A DNA stretch of 64,000 bases, from NCBI RefSeq assembly GCF_003991585.1, contig NZ_PQSP01000002.1, forward strand, positions 186,001-250,000. The letters are read 5' to 3'. The DNA is from Saezia sanguinis (GTDB lineage: Bacteria > Pseudomonadota > Gammaproteobacteria > Burkholderiales > Burkholderiaceae_C). The notes beneath the pieces are model-generated. The model was not told where the DNA came from and made no database searches. It saw only the letters and a list, made by a program, of their open reading frames with translations. Of the stretch, positions 47,339-56,191 are shown in pieces. The position numbers and the translations under genes are program-made. Each line of letters opens with the position of its first letter. Positions within the stretch are counted from its first letter, which is position 1.

Positions 47339-47794
47339 ATGAAACTGGCAGAAGCGCTGTTGTTACGCGCCGAGTATCAGCAGAAAATTGTGAATTTGCA
47401 GGGACGTCTGGCACAGAACCTCAAGGTACAGGAAGGTGAGCAGCCACATGAAGACCCTGAGCAACTGCTGCAGGAACTGCTTTCGTTGAATGATAAGCTG
47501 GTTGAGCTGATTAAAAAGGTCAATCTGGCCAATATGCAAACGCCATTTGACGAGCGCAGAACATTGGCAGATGCTTTGGTTGAGCGGGAAATTCTGGCTA
47601 AAAAGAGGCAGATATTGACAACTGCCGTTAGCAACGCCAATCAACGGGATTATCGGTTGACGCATGCCGAAGTGAAGCTGGTGGTGACGGTGGATATTGC
47701 CCGGTTGCAAAAGCAGATTGATCAGTTATCGAAAGAGTTCAGAGAGCTTGATACGGCGATTCAGGCAAGGAACTGGACAGTGGATCTTGAATAG
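47339..47794 (+). CDS. DIP1984 family (septicolysin-like) protein
   Basis: A 151-residue, mostly helical protein. The opening KLAEALLLRAEYQQKIVNLQGRLAQNLKVQEGE and the closing QIDQLSKEFRELDTAIQARNWTVDL match the DIP1984 family, which includes a protein once named septicolysin. Function is unknown, and toxicity should not be assumed. It starts one base after the hisI stop and splits hisI from hisE, so it appears to be part of the his transcript. Confidence 0.82.
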   Translation: MKLAEALLLRAEYQQKIVNLQGRLAQNLKVQEGEQPHEDPEQLLQELLSLNDKLVELIKKVNLANMQTPFDERRTLADALVEREILAKKRQILTTAVSNANQRDYRLTHAEVKLVVTVDIARLQKQIDQLSKEFRELDTAIQARNWTVDLE

Positions 47795-48031
47795 CTTTGA
47801 CGCAGAGTTAAAGCGTGTAGCCAGAAGAGTAAAAGCGGGTATATTCAACTTAGAGCTTTTTAAAGTTCAACAGTAGTCTTGGAAGCAGGCGTTTTGATAA
47901 CATCTCAGGCCCAGTACAAGTCACAGTTGTACGATTAAAATTTGACACATTATGACCACATACCGGTTTATTCTGAAGGTGAGGGCTGGGTTTGGGGATT
48001 TTGAGTTCACTGTCATGAAATATTCATCTGG

Positions 48032-48049
48032 ATATGCGATAAAGCATAT
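48032..48049. promoter_or_regulatory. Short palindrome upstream of hisE
   Basis: ATATGC (48032-48037), six bases GATAAA, GCATAT (48044-48049). It is a perfect 6-6-6 inverted repeat 30 bp before the hisE ATG. It could be an operator or a chance palindrome in AT-rich sequence. Confidence 0.25.
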
Positions 48050-48078
48050 GGATATCTTAAAAATACGGGAAATGGGTT

Positions 48079-48435
48079 ATGTCTGGAAACGATATTCTTG
48101 AGCGTCTGGCGGCGGTGATTGAAACACGCAAGCCTGCACAGGGCGGAGACCCGGAAACCTCTTATGTGGCAAGGCTGTTTGCCAAAGGGGAAGATGCGAT
48201 TTTGAAAAAAGTTGGCGAAGAGGCCACTGAAACCGTCATGGCAGGTAAGGACGGAGACCCTCAGAAGATTGTTTATGAAATGGCTGATTTGTGGTTTCAC
48301 TGTCTGGTGGCATTGGCAAATTATGATTTATCGCCTGCCGATGTTTTGAATGAGATGGCACGGCGGGAAGGGATGTCCGGCTTGGAGGAATTTGCCATGC
48401 GCAAAGTGAAGCAGCGCGAGGCAGGGCAAATCTGA
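48079..48435 (+). CDS. hisE: Phosphoribosyl-ATP pyrophosphatase
   Basis: A 118-residue all-helical MazG-like pyrophosphatase that catalyses the second step of histidine synthesis. The metal-binding [18 protein letters not shown] and the [13 protein letters not shown] helix are typical. It starts 285 bp after the DIP1984 gene, so it probably has its own promoter. A possible -35 TTGACA (47942-47947) has a poor -10 at normal distance. A palindrome ATATGC/GCATAT lies just upstream. Confidence 0.95.
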   Translation: MSGNDILERLAAVIETRKPAQGGDPETSYVARLFAKGEDAILKKVGEEATETVMAGKDGDPQKIVYEMADLWFHCLVALANYDLSPADVLNEMARREGMSGLEEFAMRKVKQREAGQI

Positions 48436-48540
48436 AACAGGGGTACTCGGGCACAGGTGGCGGTTTAACCTTTTGACGTCCGGCAAAGTTAAAATAGCAT
48501 ATAGTCGCTATGATGGAATTTCCTGACAGGAGAAATGTGC

Positions 48541-48909
48541 ATGCAGCATGATCATGACCCGGACTGTATTTTTTGCAAAATTGTGGCTGGCGATATTCCC
48601 AGCAAAAAAGTGTATGAGGATGATGATCTGCTGGCTTTTCATGACATCAGCCCATGGGCACCGATCCATCTTTTGATTATTCCTAAAACCCATATCCCTT
48701 CGATGGCCCAGGTTCAGCCGGAGCATGCGCCGTTGCTGGGGCGGATGATGGTTTTGGCACCTCAACTGGCCAAAGAGCAGGGGTGTGAGCCTTTTCCAGA
48801 AGGCGGATTCAGGCTGGTGGTGAATACCGGGGATGAAAGCGGGCAGGAAGTGCATCACCTGCATTTGCATGTGGTGGGTGGGCCCCATCCATGGAAGCAG
48901 ATTTTGTAA
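48541..48909 (+). CDS. hinT: HIT-family nucleotide hydrolase
   Basis: A 122-residue histidine-triad protein. The active site is QEVHHLHLHVVGG. The N-terminal CIFCKIVAGDIPSKKVYEDDD holds the two Cys common in HinT. It hydrolyses nucleotide phosphoramidates. I chose ATG 48541, eight bases after AGGAG; ATG 48535 is too close to that site. The position between hisE and tatA is conserved in Burkholderiales. Confidence 0.94.
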   Translation: MQHDHDPDCIFCKIVAGDIPSKKVYEDDDLLAFHDISPWAPIHLLIIPKTHIPSMAQVQPEHAPLLGRMMVLAPQLAKEQGCEPFPEGGFRLVVNTGDESGQEVHHLHLHVVGGPHPWKQIL

Positions 48910-49007
48910 GAATATGGTCGTGACAGGGGCGCTGTACGGGCGTAACCCACACAGGGACGATACGTTGTATATTTATAGTGCTAGAGACAGAATTGCGGGA
49001 GTAGTAT

Positions 49008-49271
49008 ATGGGTTCATTTAGTATTTGGCATTGGCTGATTGTGCTGCTGATTGTGGTACTGGTTTTTGGTACCAAAAAAATCAAGAACATCGGCCAGGAT
49101 TTGGGTAGTGCTGTTAAGGGTTTTAAAGACGGCATGAAGGATGGCACCACTGCTGAAGAGCAGGCTGCACAACAACAGCAACAGGTCACCGTGGATAAAG
49201 CGGCTTCGGCAGTTGACGCAGGCCAAACCATTGATGTGCAGGCCAAAGACAACCAGGACAACAAGGGCTGA
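49008..49271 (+). CDS. tatA: Twin-arginine translocase subunit TatA
   Basis: An 87-residue membrane protein. One N-terminal helix ([15 protein letters not shown]), then an amphipathic helix ([22 protein letters not shown]) and a charged tail rich in Gln. It forms the pore-like TatA assembly. The start ATG has GGGAG upstream. First of tatA-tatB-tatC. Confidence 0.95.
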   Translation: MGSFSIWHWLIVLLIVVLVFGTKKIKNIGQDLGSAVKGFKDGMKDGTTAEEQAAQQQQQVTVDKAASAVDAGQTIDVQAKDNQDNKG

Positions 49272-49338
49272 TGACAGCAGTCTGTGGCCGGGTGAGACGT
49301 TTTTTTGCCTCTAAGCTGCGGGCAGGGTTTGTGCTGAT

Positions 49339-49920
49339 ATGATAGATATTGGATTATCCAAGCTGATGATTATCGGTGTGGTGGCTCTGGTGGTCATTGG
49401 GCCGGAGAAGCTGCCGCGCGTGGCGCGTACGGCTGGGACATTGCTTGGGCGTGCTCAGCGCTATGTCAATGATGTCAAGGCAGAGGTCAGCCAGCAAATG
49501 GATATAGATGAGCTGAAGCGGGTCAAAACGCATATTGAAGATGCAGCCCGGAATGTGGAATCTACGGTATCCAAAAATCTGCACGAAACCAGTCAGGAGA
49601 TTAATGCCACCTGGAAAGGCGATGATGCAACGGCTGATTCTGCTTTGTCTGCGGATGCTGCAGGTCTTCCCCCGGCAATCAGTGACAACGAAAAACTGCC
49701 TACAGTGGTACAAACACCTTCAGTGCTGCAATTGCACGCACAGGAGAAACTGCGTGAGCAGAATCGTCAGGCACAAAAGCAGAAAAAGGCTGACGAAGGA
49801 TCGCTGCAGAAAAACTGGCGCGCACAACGTTATGCCATGCCCTTGTGGTACCGGCGGCGCACACGGATGCGGTGTTCGTTACGTTCCAGCGCGGCAAGGC
49901 ATGCCAGACAGTCGCATTAG
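49339..49920 (+). CDS. tatB: Twin-arginine translocase subunit TatB
   Basis: A 193-residue protein. The N-terminal MIDIGLSKLMIIGVVALVVIG and the following EKLPRVARTAG are TatB hallmarks. It has a long amphipathic helix and a low-complexity tail. TatB with TatC recognises twin-arginine signals. The C-terminal ~40 residues are Arg-rich (WYRRRTRMRCSLRSS) and not conserved. Confidence 0.94.
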   Translation: MIDIGLSKLMIIGVVALVVIGPEKLPRVARTAGTLLGRAQRYVNDVKAEVSQQMDIDELKRVKTHIEDAARNVESTVSKNLHETSQEINATWKGDDATADSALSADAAGLPPAISDNEKLPTVVQTPSVLQLHAQEKLREQNRQAQKQKKADEGSLQKNWRAQRYAMPLWYRRRTRMRCSLRSSAARHARQSH

Positions 49921-50034
49921 CGATGCGGAGTTGCTGGACGCGGGGCAAAGTCAAAGTGGCATTTGCATGATGAGGTCTCAAATCTGTTCGATAATGGTGC
50001 CGTAGCAGGCAATTGGCCGCTTTTGAAGAAATAC

Positions 50035-50844
50035 ATGAGTTCAACACCTTCTCCCAACAATCAGGATGACGAACTGGCTGGTACAGAACAGCCGTTTATG
50101 GAGCACCTGATTGAGCTGCGCACCCGGCTGATTCGTGCGGTATTGTCGATTGCCGTGGTGGCGATTGCATTGGCCATCTGGCCGGGAGCCAATCAACTGT
50201 TTGACTGGCTGGCTTGGCCACTGGTATCGCATTTGCCCAATGGCGAAAAGATGATTGCCATTGGCGTTATTTCCCCTTTCATGACGCCCCTTAAAGTTTT
50301 GTTGATGACTGCACTGGTGATTGCATTGCCTGTTGTGTTGTATCAGGTATGGGCTTTTGTTGCCCCAGGGTTATACCGCAGTGAAAAACGGCTGGTGCTG
50401 CCGTTGGTTATTTCCAGTACATTGCTGTTTTTCCTGGGCATGGCGTTTTGTTACTTTTTTGTTTTTGGCAAAGTGTTTACGTTTATTTTGCATTTTGCCC
50501 CGCAAAGTATTACTTATGCGCCGGATATCGACCAGTATTTGAGCTTTGCATTGACGCTGTTTTTGGCCTTTGGCATTGCGTTTGAGGTGCCTATTGTGGT
50601 CGTGGTGCTGGTGAGTCTGGGCGTGGTTTCGGTGGAAAAGCTCAAGGAAGTACGTGGTTACGTGATTGTGTCTTCTTTTATCGTTGCCGCGATTGTGACG
50701 CCGCCGGACGTTATCTCGCAATTGTTACTGGCAATTCCGATGTGTTTGCTGTATGAGATCGGAATATGGGTGTCCAAGCTGGCCCGCACCAAATCTGTTG
50801 ATGGGCAAGGTGCTCCAGAGCGTTCAGAAAAAGAGTCTGCATGA
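50035..50844 (+). CDS. tatC: Twin-arginine translocase subunit TatC
   Basis: A 269-residue protein with six transmembrane helices. EQPFMEHLIELRTRLIRAV at the N-terminus and the loop Glu/Pro region YQVWAFVAPGLYRSEKR form the signal-binding site. I start at ATG 50035, preceded by GAAGAAATAC; the frame extends 24 codons upstream to 49963 without homology. It completes tatABC. Confidence 0.96.
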   Translation: MSSTPSPNNQDDELAGTEQPFMEHLIELRTRLIRAVLSIAVVAIALAIWPGANQLFDWLAWPLVSHLPNGEKMIAIGVISPFMTPLKVLLMTALVIALPVVLYQVWAFVAPGLYRSEKRLVLPLVISSTLLFFLGMAFCYFFVFGKVFTFILHFAPQSITYAPDIDQYLSFALTLFLAFGIAFEVPIVVVVLVSLGVVSVEKLKEVRGYVIVSSFIVAAIVTPPDVISQLLLAIPMCLLYEIGIWVSKLARTKSVDGQGAPERSEKESA

Positions 50845-50906
50845 GCGTATAAGCATGGCGTAAGCGCTCTGCCACGCTTTTCAGCGTGGGATGAACAATA
50901 GAGCGC

Positions 50907-52091
50907 TTAGCGGTTGGATGGGGCCGCAGTGGGGCGGGTGCCAGGTACAACGGTAAGAAATACTTCCTGATCGCCACGTTGTACGGTGATGGGGGTTTTT
51001 TCTCCGGGGGTTAAGGAGGCTACCGCATTAAGCAGCTGGGGCGTGTTGCTGATTTGCCGCGTACCCAGGCGGCGCACAATGTCTCCCGGGCGTATGCCGG
51101 CGATTGAAGCCGGGCTGCCATCCAGCACGCCGGTTACCAGCACACCAGAATCGACTGGAGAGCGCATGACATGCAGCAACTCCGGGGTCAGGTCGCGTGG
51201 TTCAATGCCGATCCAGCCGCGTACCACTTTGCCATGTTCCAGCAGGCTTTCCATGACCAGTTTGGCGGTAGAGGAGGGAATGGCAAAACCTATGCCTTGA
51301 GAGCCGCCGGTGCGGGAATAAATGGCTGTGTTGATGCCGATCAGTTCGCCGCTGGTATTGATGAGCGCTCCGCCGGAATTGCCGGGGTTGATGGCGGCAT
51401 CGGTTTGAATGAAGTTTTCAAATGTATTCAGCCCAATGCGGTTGCGCCCGACAGCGCTGATAATGCCGGAGGTCACGGTCTGGCCGACGCCAAAGGGGTT
51501 ACCGATGGCCAGTACCACATCGCCAACATGGGTCTGGTCAGAGTCGCCAAGGATGATCACCGGAAGGTTGTCCAGATCAATTTTCAGCAAAGCCAGGTCG
51601 GTTTCCGGATCGGTTCCGATGACTGTTGCGGTAGCCTGCCTGCCATCGGTGAGTGCAACCCGGATTTCATCGGCCGAAGCGACCACATGGTTGTTGGTCA
51701 GGATATAGCCATCGGCACTGACGACCACTCCTGATCCGAGTCCTTCCTGTGAAGGGCGGGTATCCGGATTGCCGAAATAATAGCGGTACCACATGTCTTC
51801 CCGGCTGCCAAAGCGGTTCAGCGTTTTGCTGGTGCTGATGCTGACAACCGCAGGTACGGCGCGGCTGGCTGCAATGGCGTAACTGTCTGGTGCGGCAGGG
51901 GCGGTGTTAGATGTGTCTTCTGCTGCATCTGTAGAGGGGGCAACAAACGAAATCGGTGTAATCAGCCGGGGATTATTGGCAGCGTTGACTGAAGAGCGTG
52001 ACATCCATTCCGGTTTCAGCGTGGCGACAACAAAAAATATAGCCACTAAAATGGTGACAGACTGAGCGAAAATGAGCCAGGTTTTATGCAT
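50907..52091 (-). CDS. degQ: Membrane-anchored trypsin-like serine protease with one PDZ domain (DegQ/DegS type)
   Basis: A 394-residue protein. An N-terminal helix (WLIFAQSVTILVAIFFVVATL) anchors it to the inner membrane, as in DegS. The catalytic triad is His in ILTNNHVVAS, Asp in ETDLALLKID and Ser in NPGNSGGALI. One C-terminal PDZ domain (GIRPGDIVRRLG) follows. It degrades or senses misfolded envelope proteins. The N-terminal anchor makes DegS an equally good name. Its start is 13 bp from the divergent nif3 start. Confidence 0.93.
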   Translation of the reverse strand: MHKTWLIFAQSVTILVAIFFVVATLKPEWMSRSSVNAANNPRLITPISFVAPSTDAAEDTSNTAPAAPDSYAIAASRAVPAVVSISTSKTLNRFGSREDMWYRYYFGNPDTRPSQEGLGSGVVVSADGYILTNNHVVASADEIRVALTDGRQATATVIGTDPETDLALLKIDLDNLPVIILGDSDQTHVGDVVLAIGNPFGVGQTVTSGIISAVGRNRIGLNTFENFIQTDAAINPGNSGGALINTSGELIGINTAIYSRTGGSQGIGFAIPSSTAKLVMESLLEHGKVVRGWIGIEPRDLTPELLHVMRSPVDSGVLVTGVLDGSPASIAGIRPGDIVRRLGTRQISNTPQLLNAVASLTPGEKTPITVQRGDQEVFLTVVPGTRPTAAPSNR

Positions 52092-52104
52092 AAGGGACAG
52101 TACG

Positions 52105-52860
52105 ATGGTACATCGCAATGAGCTGACAGCTTATATGGATACATTGCTTGAAATTGAGCGATTTAAGGATTATGGCCCCAATGGGCTGCAGGTTGAAGGC
52201 CGGGCGCAGATAAACAGAGTTGTCTGCGGTGTTACTGCATCGCTGGCGCTGATTGAACAGGCAATTGCAGCGCAGGCAGATGCTGTCATTGTGCATCACG
52301 GGTTGTTCTGGCGCGGGCAGGATGGCCGTGTTGTTGGCTGGATGAAGCAGCGGTTACAACGCCTTCTGGTGAACGACGTGAACCTGTACGCCTACCATTT
52401 GCCTTTGGATGCAGCACCGGTACTGGGAAATAATGCGGTACTGGGGCAACGCCTGGGATTGAAGGTCAATGAGTACATTGGTGATCAGGGGCTGATTGCA
52501 CTGGGTGAGCCTGACGGGGGCGTGGCCTGGACACTGGAAGAGATACAGCAAAAAGTTGCGCAGACATTGCAGCGTGACCCTTTGGTGATTGCAGGGGATG
52601 GCAGACCGCTGAAACGCATTGCATGGTGTTCAGGTGGCGCGCAAGGTTATTTTGAAACCGCGATTGCAGCAGGTGCTGATGTGTATCTGACCGGAGAAAT
52701 TTCTGAGCCGCAAATGCATTATGCGCGTGAAACCGGGGTCGCGTTTCTGGCCTGTGGGCACCATGCAACCGAGCGCTATGGCATACAGGCGCTGGCACAG
52801 AATGTATCCGACCATTTCGGTATTGAGTGCCAGTATATTGAGGTGGATAATCCGGCCTGA
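52105..52860 (+). CDS. Nif3-like dinuclear metal-centre protein (YbgI type)
   Basis: A 251-residue NIF3-family protein that forms hexamers with two metals. The metal ligands include VIVHHGLFW and YAYHLPLDAA, and the closing CGHHATERYGIQAL has His and Glu ligands. A cyclohydrolase-like role has been proposed for relatives. ATG 52105 has AAGGGACAG upstream. In Burkholderiales it normally precedes petABC; here a dehydrogenase and transporter take that place. Confidence 0.92.
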   Translation: MVHRNELTAYMDTLLEIERFKDYGPNGLQVEGRAQINRVVCGVTASLALIEQAIAAQADAVIVHHGLFWRGQDGRVVGWMKQRLQRLLVNDVNLYAYHLPLDAAPVLGNNAVLGQRLGLKVNEYIGDQGLIALGEPDGGVAWTLEEIQQKVAQTLQRDPLVIAGDGRPLKRIAWCSGGAQGYFETAIAAGADVYLTGEISEPQMHYARETGVAFLACGHHATERYGIQALAQNVSDHFGIECQYIEVDNPA

Positions 52861-52922
52861 GCCCATGTGCTGGAGCGCCATGTATGGCAGTTTGATCAAA
52901 CGAAAAATGCAGGGGCAGAAAT

Positions 52923-52953
52923 AAAAAAGCCATATCCCCGAAAGGATATGGCT
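52923..52953 (-). terminator. Intrinsic terminator after the 2-hydroxyacid dehydrogenase
   Basis: AGCCATATCC (52928-52937), loop CCGAAA, GGATATGGCT (52944-52953). On the minus strand a T-run follows. It lies 38 bp past the dehydrogenase stop. Confidence 0.9.
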
Positions 52954-52990
52954 ATCAGAATAACCCCCACTTAAGGAGTTGTATGGAATC

Positions 52991-54058
52991 TCAAATAGGT
53001 TTCACCTCCGGTATAGATACCTGCAATTCAGTGCCCATTTTCTGAAGCGCCTGCCAGGAGGCGTCATCTAGCATGATAGTTTGCGAGTTTTTGGCTTTGT
53101 TGGCCGCCTCATATTCACCCGGATACTGTACACCGCTTGAGCCGGGCTGCGGCGGGCAACTCTTCAGATACTCGACGAAAGTTTCCGCTTCGCTTGCCGC
53201 CCATGCCTTTGTGGCAAACCGGTCAATGTTGACGATCAGAGCAAATATGTTGTTGACAGCCATGCCTTTGGTGCCATGGTTCGCTTTATGAATCGTGCCA
53301 CCACCTGAAAGAATGCCGGCGAACAATTCAACCGCTACCCCAAGCCCATAGCCTTTATGCGCACCGAAGGTGAGCAATGCACCCGGCGGGTCTTGCAACA
53401 TGACATTGGGGTCTGTGGTTGGATTGCCTTGCGCATCAATCAAGGCATCAGGCGGAGCCTGTTTGCCCTGGGCAGCCAGTACCCGCGCTTTATTGAGCGC
53501 AATGGCACTGGTCGCCAGATCCAGCAGGAAGGGTGGTCTACCGTTGGGCATCGGCCAGGCAAAGCACACCGGGTTGGTTGTCAACCGGGCTTTTGCTCCG
53601 CCAAAAGGTGCCACAGTAGGTTTGCGTTTCACAATATTGGTAAAAGCCAATAAAGCCATGCCTGCCTTGGTGACCATTTCACCATAAAAGCCGGTGCGGC
53701 CAATATGGTGCGCATAGCGCAGCGTCAGTGCACAGATACTGAATTCGTGTGCCTGTGCAATGGCGTTTTGAAATGCCACTTTGGCGGCATGCTGACCAAA
53801 CCCCAGGTGTGCGTCATACCCCAGTGAAGCGGTACGGTCACGTATGCATTCCAGAGGGGCATCTGCTTTGAGCGTGCCCATCTTCAATGCATTCTGATAG
53901 CTTGGCAGGATGGAAATACCATGGCTAGCATAACCTACTCTATCCGATTCAACCAGATGTTCTGCCACATCATATGCGACATTTTCTGGTACGCCCTGCG
54001 CCATCAGCAGGCTTTTGGCCATGCTGAGCGCAGCGCCGATATCCAACTGAATACTCAT
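52991..54058 (-). CDS. Ldh2/malate dehydrogenase-family 2-hydroxyacid oxidoreductase
   Basis: A 355-residue NAD(P)-dependent enzyme of the malate/L-lactate/sulfolactate/ureidoglycolate dehydrogenase family, unrelated to classical Rossmann malate dehydrogenase. Conserved segments are VESDRVGYASHGI, LRYAHHIGRTGFYG with the catalytic His, and THGAHKGYGLGVAVELFAG-like TFGAHKGYGLGVAVELFAGILSGG. The substrate cannot be told from sequence. It follows the transporter by 4 bp, so the pair imports and oxidises the same acid. It occupies the usual petABC position. Confidence 0.88.
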   Translation of the reverse strand: MSIQLDIGAALSMAKSLLMAQGVPENVAYDVAEHLVESDRVGYASHGISILPSYQNALKMGTLKADAPLECIRDRTASLGYDAHLGFGQHAAKVAFQNAIAQAHEFSICALTLRYAHHIGRTGFYGEMVTKAGMALLAFTNIVKRKPTVAPFGGAKARLTTNPVCFAWPMPNGRPPFLLDLATSAIALNKARVLAAQGKQAPPDALIDAQGNPTTDPNVMLQDPPGALLTFGAHKGYGLGVAVELFAGILSGGGTIHKANHGTKGMAVNNIFALIVNIDRFATKAWAASEAETFVEYLKSCPPQPGSSGVQYPGEYEAANKAKNSQTIMLDDASWQALQKMGTELQVSIPEVKPI

Positions 54059-54062
54059 TTTC

Positions 54063-55592
54063 TTAAATCCATCCTAAAAGCGGCCAGTAGGTGAGCGCCA
54101 GGATCATCATGAGCACGTAACCGATGATGGTCAATGGAATACCGACTTTGGCGAACTCTCGTGCATTAAATGTTTCCGTACCTAATGCCACCATGTTCTG
54201 CGGCGCGTTAATTGGCAGGATAAAGCCGTAGCTCACAACGAAGCCAAGTAGCATACTCATACCTAACACGTTGAGGTTTCCGCCCGTATAGCCCCCAGCC
54301 TGAATGTTATGCAACATGTTGATCATGATGGGCATAAAGAGAGAGCACAATGCCGTTGCACTGGCAAACCCGAGGTGGATGATAATCAAGAATGCGGAAA
54401 GAATGGCAAAGATCATGAAGGGACCCATGGCATCCAAGCCGGTGCTGGTGACAACCCAGTCGCCCAGGAATTTACCTGCACCCGTGCGCAGCAGTGCCGT
54501 CCCTAAGCTGATACCGATACCAAACACCAGAATTGTGCCCCAGGGCGCTCTGGATTGAACATCTTTCCAATTCATGACCCCGATTCCGGGCGTCATCAAA
54601 AGGAACAGACCAACAGATGTAGAAGTCGTTGTATCAATCGGGTGGACAATCTTTTCTGTAGCCCATGTGAGCAGCAGTAAGCAGGTAATAACCAGCAAAC
54701 GCAGCTGAGGTCCGGTTATCGGGCCTAAAGCCTGCAGTTCTTTGGCAACGGCTTCTTTTCCGCCTGGAATATTGTCTGCTTCAGGGGGCATCAGTTTTAA
54801 GATGACAAAGAACAGCACAAAAGACATCAGAATTGACCACGGGCCGCCAGCGATCAACCAGTCAAACCAGGTAACCCGGTCTCCAAGAATGCTGTTCATG
54901 AAGCCGACAGTCAGAAGGTTTTGTGCCGCAGCAGTCTGAATACCAACGTTCCATACGCTGGTAGCCTGCGCAACCATGATCATGATACCGACAGCAATGC
55001 GGGAGCGTTTCTCAACACCGTATGCCGCAATAATACCCGTCATGATGGGAACCACACATGCAACACGCGCAGTGGCACTGGGAACAAACAGGCTGAGCAC
55101 GATGGTCACAACGATCACGCCAACCAGAATGCGCTTGGTGCTGGTGCCAATGACATTCAAAATAATGAGAGCAATACGCCGATCCAAGCCGGTAAAGGTC
55201 ATGGCTGCGGCCAGGAAGGTGGCACCTGCAACCAACGCCCACGCGGAATTGGAGAAGCCGGACAGAGCGATCGCCAAGGCGCCGCCTGTTCCATACAGCT
55301 TATCATTATTAATGATTTGTCCTGCATCTCCTACCGAGAAGGTTGGCGCAAAACCAACCAACAAGGCAACGAGTGAAAGAATCATTAACGAACTGACTTC
55401 ATATGACACGGTTTCTGTAATCCAGACGATCACAGCAAATGTCAAAATAGCCAGCATTCGATGCCCTGCTATCGAAAGCCCCTCGGGGGTGGGTAGTAGC
55501 ATCACTATAATTAAAGCAATAGCGCCAACAATCAATCCAATGGGAATCGGGAATTTGGATTGAGTGCTGGGTGCAGCATTAGTTGCTCCCAT
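54063..55592 (-). CDS. DASS (SLC13) family carboxylate transporter
   Basis: A 509-residue sodium-coupled anion transporter with ~12 helices. The motif SATARVACVVPIM and the C-terminal FILPINAPQNMVALGTE resemble the substrate and sodium sites of the divalent anion:Na symporters (SNT/SST-type elements). Likely substrates are malate, succinate, tartrate or similar. It has a good AGGAG ribosome-binding site. It is coupled with the dehydrogenase downstream. Absent from this locus in aerobic relatives. Confidence 0.88.
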   Translation of the reverse strand: MGATNAAPSTQSKFPIPIGLIVGAIALIIVMLLPTPEGLSIAGHRMLAILTFAVIVWITETVSYEVSSLMILSLVALLVGFAPTFSVGDAGQIINNDKLYGTGGALAIALSGFSNSAWALVAGATFLAAAMTFTGLDRRIALIILNVIGTSTKRILVGVIVVTIVLSLFVPSATARVACVVPIMTGIIAAYGVEKRSRIAVGIMIMVAQATSVWNVGIQTAAAQNLLTVGFMNSILGDRVTWFDWLIAGGPWSILMSFVLFFVILKLMPPEADNIPGGKEAVAKELQALGPITGPQLRLLVITCLLLLTWATEKIVHPIDTTTSTSVGLFLLMTPGIGVMNWKDVQSRAPWGTILVFGIGISLGTALLRTGAGKFLGDWVVTSTGLDAMGPFMIFAILSAFLIIIHLGFASATALCSLFMPIMINMLHNIQAGGYTGGNLNVLGMSMLLGFVVSYGFILPINAPQNMVALGTETFNAREFAKVGIPLTIIGYVLMMILALTYWPLLGWI

Positions 55593-56191
55593 AACAAACT
55601 CCTATAAAAATAATATGCGGTTTAAATATAAGGGTAAACACCTACGCAGTTATTGATGGATCGCAAGGTATTTCCCAATCGTGTTCGCATGATGAGCACG
55701 AAATCGCATGTCTAGTATCCTGCGAATGCCACGAAAAGCATACATCCGGGGTGTTTGTCCCCTATTAGACCAAGGGCTTGATCAATGGTGTTATAAAGAC
55801 AGGGTGCAAGCTGGGTTGAGAACGGCATAAAAAAGTGTGTGCACTGCATAAACCGTGTTCCAATGCGGGTTTCCCCATGAAGGCGGGGGCTTTCACAATC
55901 AAAAAATTTTGCATTGCGGCAAGTCGTTTGAGAGGAAAAATTTTTGCCCTGGCGCGGTTGATTTCAGCAGATACACGACTAAAATAGACAGTGGATAAAA
56001 ATCTCCAGAGATGAGGCTGTTGCATATATCAAACAAAAAGACAGTTCTGAAGACAGCATTTTCTCTGCCCAAAAATGAAGCAGGGGCTTGAAATTGGGTG
56101 CCACAAAATAGTAAGGTAGAGGCCTTGTGCAAAAATCCGGTGGATTTTGCGCTGTTTTTATATCTTTAACGCTTAATTTGGAGCCCCCACT
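55593..56191. other. 599-bp non-coding stretch upstream of sspA
   Basis: No frame here looks like a protein. It must hold the minus-strand promoter of the transporter and the plus-strand promoter of sspA. A GGGG/CCCC hairpin lies near 55755, and an imperfect inverted repeat (GCAAAAATCC with GGATTTTGC) is at 56129-56150. I found no remnant of cytochrome bc1 genes by eye. Confidence 0.4.

Noticed and set aside
55767..55785. TTGATCAA near 55770 as an FNR box
   Set aside because: The half sites are fused with no four-base spacer, so it does not match FNR geometry.
55765..56025. An 86-codon minus-strand frame upstream of sspA
   Set aside because: Its composition is not protein-like, and there is no ribosome-binding site or homologue. 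I found no trace of cytochrome c1.
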